Assembly: GCA_029934165.1 (NCBI GenBank)
Contig: JAOZMU010000092.1
Coordinates: 1-9,454 of the forward strand
DNA length: 9,454 nucleotides
Direction: 5' to 3'
Source: Bacteroidales bacterium
GTDB lineage: Bacteria > Bacteroidota > Bacteroidia > Bacteroidales > JAOZMU01
A program made the translations under genes and the position numbers. The number at the start of each line of letters is the position of its first letter. The stretch's first letter is position 1. Of the stretch, positions 5,676-9,454 are shown in pieces. The notes beneath the pieces are model-generated. The model saw only the letters and a program-made list of their open reading frames with translations. It made no database searches and had not been told where the DNA came from.

Positions 5676-7637
5676 ATGAACGATTACGCAGGAAAATTTC
5701 TGCATCAAATAAATTCTCCTGCCGACTTACGCAAACTCCATCCCGATAATTTAATGGAAGTTTGTAGCGAGTTGCGTCAATTTATTATTGAAGAAGTATC
5801 AAACAATCCGGCACATTTTGGTGCCAGCCTTGGAGTTGTCGAACTAACTGTTGCGCTCCATTATATTTTCGACACTCCTTACGACAAACTCGTCTGGGAT
5901 GTTGGACACCAAGCCTATGGACACAAAATCCTGACAGGGCGACGAGATTCTTTTCACACCAACAGAAAATATGGCGGCATAAGTGGATTTCCGAAACCCG
6001 AAGAAAGTAAATTCGATGCCTTCGGCGTAGGACACTCTTCGACCTCAATTTCGGCGGCACTTGGCATGGCGGCAGCATCGCAACAACTCAAAGAAGACGA
6101 CAGACATTTTGTGGCAGTCATCGGAGATGGCTCTCTAACAGGAGGTATGGCTTTTGAGGGAATGAACAATGCCGGAATGATGAACACCAATCTCCTTGTA
6201 GTACTGAATGATAACCACATGGCTATCGACCCAAACGTTGGCGCACTAAACGAGTATCTGCTCGACATTACAACTTCGCGGGCATACAATAAATTAAAAG
6301 AAGAAATTTGGAATATTCTCGGTCGGATTCGTAGGATTGGACCCAATACTCAAAGTCTGATTCAAAAAATTGACAGTGGATTTAAGTCTATACTGCTAAG
6401 ACAAAGCAACTTATTCGAGGCACTGCACTTTCGATATTTTGGACCTGTGGACGGACACGACGTAAACCATCTGACAAAAGTCCTTGCTGATTTGAGAAAT
6501 ATTCCCGGTCCAAAATTACTTCACGTTTTAACAAAAAAAGGAAAGGGTTTTCGTCAAGCCGAAATTCATCAGACAGCTTTTCATGCCCCAGCAAAATTCG
6601 ACAAAAAAACTGGCGAGTTCCTAAAAACACAACACACAAAACCGCAACCTCCTAAGTTTCAAGATGTGTTTGGGCATACGATTGTCGAATTAGCAGAAAA
6701 AAACGCCAAAATTGTTGGCATAACACCCGCTATGCCAAGTGGCTCTTCGCTTAACTTGATGATGGAAAAAATGCCCGATAGAGCTTTCGATGTCGGTATT
6801 GCAGAGCAGCACGCCGTAACATTTTCGGCAGGCATGGCAATGCAAGGCATGATTCCGTTTTGTAATATTTATTCTACATTTATGCAACGTTCTTTCGACC
6901 AAGTGATACACGATGCAGCCTTGCAAAAACTACCCGTTGTTTTTTGCTTGGACAGAGGCGGGCTGGTTGGCGCAGACGGCTCGACACACCACGGAGCTTT
7001 TGACTTAGCATATATGCGTATTATTCCAAATATGACCGTCGCCGCACCAATGGACGAGGTCGAGTTGCGAAACATGATGTACACCGCACAACTGCCAAAC
7101 AAAGGAACTTTCTCGATTCGGTATCCTCGTGGGCGTGGCGTTATTTTGGACTGGAAACAGGATTTTACGGAAATGGAAATTGGCAAAGGACGACAAATTT
7201 CCGCCGGAAATGACATTGCAATTTTATCAATCGGTGCTATCGGCATCGAAGCCAAACGAGCGATTCAAAGCCTTCAAAAAGAGAGAATTAGCGTTTGTCA
7301 TTATGATATGCGATTTGTAAAACCAATCGATAAAAAGATTTTGCATGAGGTTTTTAGCAAATTCACAAAAATACTTACCATTGAAGATGGTACGGTCGTA
7401 GGTGGTTTTGGCAGTGCAGTAATTGAGTTTATGAGCGAAAATGGTTATGCCTCTCAAGTAAAACGAATGGGTGTTCCAGATACTTTCATTGAGCATGGCA
7501 CACAAGACGAGCTGTACAAAGAATGTGGCTACGATGCTAATTCTATTGTCGTTGAAGTAAAAAATATGCTCGACTTTGAAAAAATTGTGGACACAAAAAG
7601 GCAAAACAAAAGTTTTGTGGCAACTGTGGTGAAATAA
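5676..7637 (+). CDS. dxs: 1-deoxy-D-xylulose-5-phosphate synthase
   Basis: This thiamine-diphosphate enzyme condenses pyruvate with glyceraldehyde 3-phosphate to DXP, the first step of the MEP isoprenoid pathway and a precursor for thiamine and pyridoxal phosphate. At 653 aa it is slightly longer than the E. coli enzyme. Diagnostic features are H47 in AHFGASLGVVELT, DVGHQAYGHKILTGRR at 75-90, GVGHSSTSISAALG at 117-130, and the ThDP/Mg motif GDGSLTGG from 150 to N178-D179-N180. The pyrimidine-binding domain has the catalytic glutamate E377 in GIAEQHAVTF, then DRGGLVGADGSTHHG and YPRGRG. A transketolase C-terminal domain ends the protein. The gene appears complete and monocistronic or nearly so: there is a candidate promoter just upstream, and the next gene, 106 bases downstream, has its own promoter candidate. 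The ATG at 5676 fits the family N-terminus. Confidence 0.97.
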   Translation: MNDYAGKFLHQINSPADLRKLHPDNLMEVCSELRQFIIEEVSNNPAHFGASLGVVELTVALHYIFDTPYDKLVWDVGHQAYGHKILTGRRDSFHTNRKYGGISGFPKPEESKFDAFGVGHSSTSISAALGMAAASQQLKEDDRHFVAVIGDGSLTGGMAFEGMNNAGMMNTNLLVVLNDNHMAIDPNVGALNEYLLDITTSRAYNKLKEEIWNILGRIRRIGPNTQSLIQKIDSGFKSILLRQSNLFEALHFRYFGPVDGHDVNHLTKVLADLRNIPGPKLLHVLTKKGKGFRQAEIHQTAFHAPAKFDKKTGEFLKTQHTKPQPPKFQDVFGHTIVELAEKNAKIVGITPAMPSGSSLNLMMEKMPDRAFDVGIAEQHAVTFSAGMAMQGMIPFCNIYSTFMQRSFDQVIHDAALQKLPVVFCLDRGGLVGADGSTHHGAFDLAYMRIIPNMTVAAPMDEVELRNMMYTAQLPNKGTFSIRYPRGRGVILDWKQDFTEMEIGKGRQISAGNDIAILSIGAIGIEAKRAIQSLQKERISVCHYDMRFVKPIDKKILHEVFSKFTKILTIEDGTVVGGFGSAVIEFMSENGYASQVKRMGVPDTFIEHGTQDELYKECGYDANSIVVEVKNMLDFEKIVDTKRQNKSFVATVVK

Positions 7638-7659
7638 ATTTCGGAAAACAATTGAAGAA

Positions 7660-7693
7660 TTTTGCCAAAAAATAAAAAAAATTACTACTTTTA
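7660..7693 (+). promoter_or_regulatory. Candidate promoter for the aminotransferase gene
   Basis: TTTTG at 7660-7664 matches the -33 element. TACTTTTA at 7686-7693, 21 bases further, matches seven of eight -7 positions. A start near 7700 would give a leader of about 44 bases. The gap between dxs and this gene (7638-7743) shows no clear terminator hairpin, so dxs readthrough is also possible. Confidence 0.45.
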
Positions 7694-7743
7694 CGTTTAA
7701 ACAAAATATTTACGTCTCACTTCTGTAAGGGCTTGTATAAGAA

Positions 7744-8886
7744 ATGATTTCATCAAAATTACCAAACATAGGCACTTCGATTTTTGCTAAAATGTCGAAA
7801 CTTGCTGCCGACCATAATGCCATCAATCTATCTCATGGATTTCCTGATTTTGATTGTCATCCAGTGTTGACAGAGTTGGTTACCAAGTATATGCGCGAAG
7901 CAAAAAACCAATACGCACCAATGCCAGGAGTGTTTGAACTGCGCCAAGCCATTGCTCGTAAAAACAAAGAATTATACGGACACACTTATGATGTGGAAAA
8001 AGAAGTAACCGTAACCGCTGGAGCTACTCAGGGAATTTACACCGTTATTTCGGCTTTCATCAAAGAAGATGACGAAGTTATAGTTTTTGAGCCAGCTTAC
8101 GATAGCTACACACCAGCCATAAAAATGAATGGCGGAAAACCTGTTTATGTTCAACTGCAACACCCCAACTATTCAATTAATTGGAATGCTGTCAAGCGTA
8201 GCATAAACTCGCGAACACGAATGATAATTCTAAACTCGCCACACAACCCAACAGGCGCAGTTTTAAAAAAAGAAGATGTCGATGCTTTGAATAAATTAGT
8301 AAACGGAAGCCAAATAATAGTCTTGAGCGATGAAGTTTACGAACATATAATTTTCGATGGCAAAATACACCATAGTTTAGCGGCATTTCCGAAATTGGCA
8401 GAACGAACAATAATCCTTTCATCATTCGGAAAAACCTATCACACAACAGGTTGGAAAATGGGCTATTGTCTAGCTCCTGCCACGTTGATGTCAGAAATTC
8501 GTAAAATTCATCAATTTATGGTTTTTTCTGCAAACACACCAATCCAATATGCTTATGCAGAATTTATGCAGCAAAAGCATCATTATGAGGAGCTTGGAGC
8601 ATTCTACCAGCAAAAACGAGATTTCTTTGTGAGCCTATTCAAAGGTTCAAAATTTAAAACACTAAAATCATCAGGCACTTATTTTCAATTAGTAGATTAT
8701 AGCCAAGTTTCCAAAGAACGAGACACAGACTTTGCAGACAGATTGACGATAGAAAACAAGGTTGCATCTATTCCAGTATCAGTGTTTTATCACCAGTCCG
8801 TCGATAGAAAAGTATTACGCTTTTGCTTTGCAAAATCCGAAGACACAATGAGCGAAGCTGTCAAGCGACTACGCGAAATAGAATAG
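7744..8886 (+). CDS. Class I/II PLP-dependent aminotransferase, methionine aminotransferase-like
   Basis: This is a fold-type I aminotransferase (380 aa, usual length). The N-terminal segment with INLSHGFPDFD and YAPMPGVFELRQAIA resembles the YbdL/kynurenine aminotransferase group, which transaminates 2-oxo-4-methylthiobutyrate to methionine, often with glutamine or other amino donors. PLP residues are visible: N168 in NSPHNPTG, D196 and Y199 in SDEVYEH, the Schiff-base lysine K230 in SSFGKTYHTTGWKMGY, and the carboxylate-binding arginine R359 in LRFCFAKSED. In many relatives the N-terminal motif is NLSQGFPDF, whereas here Q is H, a small change near the active site. Substrate preference is inferred from resemblance only; broader aromatic or glutamine transaminase activity is possible. 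The gene ends at a strong terminator facing the converging RHH gene. Confidence 0.88.
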   Translation: MISSKLPNIGTSIFAKMSKLAADHNAINLSHGFPDFDCHPVLTELVTKYMREAKNQYAPMPGVFELRQAIARKNKELYGHTYDVEKEVTVTAGATQGIYTVISAFIKEDDEVIVFEPAYDSYTPAIKMNGGKPVYVQLQHPNYSINWNAVKRSINSRTRMIILNSPHNPTGAVLKKEDVDALNKLVNGSQIIVLSDEVYEHIIFDGKIHHSLAAFPKLAERTIILSSFGKTYHTTGWKMGYCLAPATLMSEIRKIHQFMVFSANTPIQYAYAEFMQQKHHYEELGAFYQQKRDFFVSLFKGSKFKTLKSSGTYFQLVDYSQVSKERDTDFADRLTIENKVASIPVSVFYHQSVDRKVLRFCFAKSEDTMSEAVKRLREIE

Positions 8887-8907
8887 AGATAAAAAAATAT
8901 AGACATA

Positions 8908-8942
8908 AAAAATGCTTCTAAGGTTTTCTTAGAAGCATTTTT
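8908..8942. terminator. Bidirectional terminator between converging genes
   Basis: Arms 8908-8922 and 8928-8942 are perfectly complementary over 15 bp around the loop GTTTT, with an A-run on the left and a T-run on the right. It lies 21 bases past the aminotransferase stop. Because the left arm begins with A residues, it can also terminate the minus-strand RHH transcript arriving from the right. Confidence 0.92.
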
Positions 8943-9016
8943 ATTTATGTACATAGTACTTATGATGAAACGTATTGCGTTGATATTTAGATTTATAGCA
9001 GCAACAAAAGTATCAA

Positions 9017-9244
9017 CTATTTTGCAAAGCCTTGCATCTCTTCAAACGAAAAAAGCGTTGGATAATCTGCCTCAAACCTAGCAATAATTTCTGTCATCAA
9101 AGTTTCGCGGATAAATTTTGAACGGTTTTTAATTTTATATTTTTCACAAAATTTAGTCATTGCCCTCATTTCCTTATCGTTTAAGAGGACAGAAACAGGA
9201 TTTTTCCTTTTTGGGATATTAGTATCTTTATCTAGCAGTGTCAT
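9017..9244 (-). CDS. Small ribbon-helix-helix DNA-binding protein
   Basis: This 75-residue basic-to-acidic protein fits a ribbon-helix-helix fold. A short strand NPVSVLL lies at 15-21, a first helix at about 23-36 (DKEMRAMTKFCEKY), a turn KIKNRS, and a second helix at about 41-59 (RSKFIRETLMTEIIARFE). The ending with PTLFSFEEM is hydrophobic and acidic. Such proteins act as dimers in which paired strands enter the DNA major groove. They are found as antitoxins, plasmid or transposon regulators, and chromosomal repressors. No toxin-like gene is visible next to it inside the window; a partner could lie past the right edge, but it would have to be upstream of this gene. The start ATG (complement of 9242-9244) is the first in frame with the fold. 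A 14-base palindrome 32 bases upstream suggests autoregulation. Confidence 0.75.
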   Translation of the reverse strand: MTLLDKDTNIPKRKNPVSVLLNDKEMRAMTKFCEKYKIKNRSKFIRETLMTEIIARFEADYPTLFSFEEMQGFAK

Positions 9245-9276
9245 TTTTTATTTTGAGAAATGGTTGAAAAACAAAT

Positions 9277-9290
9277 AAGTGCTCGCACTT
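9277..9290. promoter_or_regulatory. Palindrome upstream of the RHH gene, possible operator
   Basis: AAGTGCTCGCACTT is an inverted repeat of two 6-base arms around TC. On the minus strand it lies between a TTG and a weak -7-like CTTATTTG, 32 bases before the RHH start, the position expected for an autoregulatory operator. The 2-base centre is too short for a good RNA hairpin, so protein binding is the likelier role. The T-run that follows on the plus strand makes it superficially terminator-like. Confidence 0.4.
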
Positions 9291-9454
9291 TTTTTATTGA
9301 GACAATAATTTACTATTTGACTGAAAACCAGCAATAAACAGCAAATAATGGTATAAGTTAATTTAATCTTCAAGATTTGTTCATAAAAAAATATTTTGGG
9401 TGGCGGCTTATCGGGCTTTTCGCTTGTAGTTGCCTCGTGGCTTGCGTTTTTGGC
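9291..9454. other. Intergenic DNA and G+C-rich right edge
   Basis: Positions 9291-9396 are A+T-rich with no gene seen. From about 9398 to the end the composition changes abruptly to G+C-rich, with recurring elements such as GGCGGCTTATCGGGC, TTTTCGC and GTGGCTTGCG. There is no convincing open frame on either strand. It could be the start of a repeat, an integron attC-like site or the edge of a mobile element, but it is cut off by the window. Confidence 0.35.

Noticed and set aside
5954..6346. 130-codon minus-strand ORF opposite dxs
   Set aside because: It is antisense to conserved ThDP-binding sequence of dxs, and its product shows no family features.
6869..7255. 128-codon minus-strand ORF opposite dxs
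   Set aside because: It is a shadow of the conserved pyrimidine-binding domain, with no start signal and no recognisable motif.
8947..9081. 44-codon plus-strand ORF after the aminotransferase terminator
   Set aside because: It begins just past a strong terminator, overlaps the RHH gene antisense and lacks a promoter or recognisable sequence.
1..9454. tRNA, rRNA, CRISPR array, insertion sequence or riboswitch
   Set aside because: No cloverleaf, rRNA-like sequence, regularly spaced repeats, transposase-like protein or known aptamer pattern was recognised on either strand by reading. A covariance-model search was not possible.

Overview
The window looks like chromosomal DNA of a member of the Bacteroidota, probably a Bacteroidales-like anaerobe or facultative anaerobe. 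The evidence is a succinate dehydrogenase/fumarate reductase operon in the order C-A-B with a b558-type cytochrome subunit, very A+T-rich intergenic DNA, starts without clear Shine-Dalgarno sequences, and -7 elements of the form TAnnTTTG typical of this phylum. No species is assigned.

Layout. Positions 1-219 are intergenic and hold a good candidate promoter. sdhC (220-909) and sdhA (974-2908) follow. Between sdhA and its partner sdhB (4367-5131) lies an AAA/ABC-type ATPase gene (2914-4158) that does not belong to the respiratory complex. It starts 5 bases after the sdhA stop, carries an internal 45-bp tandem duplication, and its 3' end overlaps a second reading frame with a further ATPase-like motif, which suggests a frameshift or recombined remnant. 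A strong terminator (5151-5185) closes this block. A long A+T-rich gap (5186-5675) contains a degenerate duplicated sequence, a possible 28-codon ORF and the dxs promoter. dxs (5676-7637) encodes DXP synthase. A class I/II aminotransferase resembling methionine aminotransferase (7744-8886) has its own promoter. It converges on a small ribbon-helix-helix DNA-binding gene on the minus strand (9017-9244), with a symmetrical terminator between them. The RHH gene has a palindrome upstream that could be its operator. The right edge runs into a G+C-rich segment unlike the DNA beside it.

How the genes work together. SdhC anchors the SdhA-SdhB catalytic dimer in the membrane and exchanges electrons with quinone, so these three make one enzyme of the TCA cycle or of fumarate respiration. 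dxs feeds the MEP isoprenoid pathway, thiamine and pyridoxal phosphate. The aminotransferase is a PLP enzyme of amino-acid metabolism. No functional coupling of the last two to the sdh operon is visible beyond proximity. The least ordinary parts are the ATPase inside the sdh operon with its damaged-looking 3' end, the repeat-bearing gap before dxs, and the RHH gene with its palindrome and the G+C-rich right edge.
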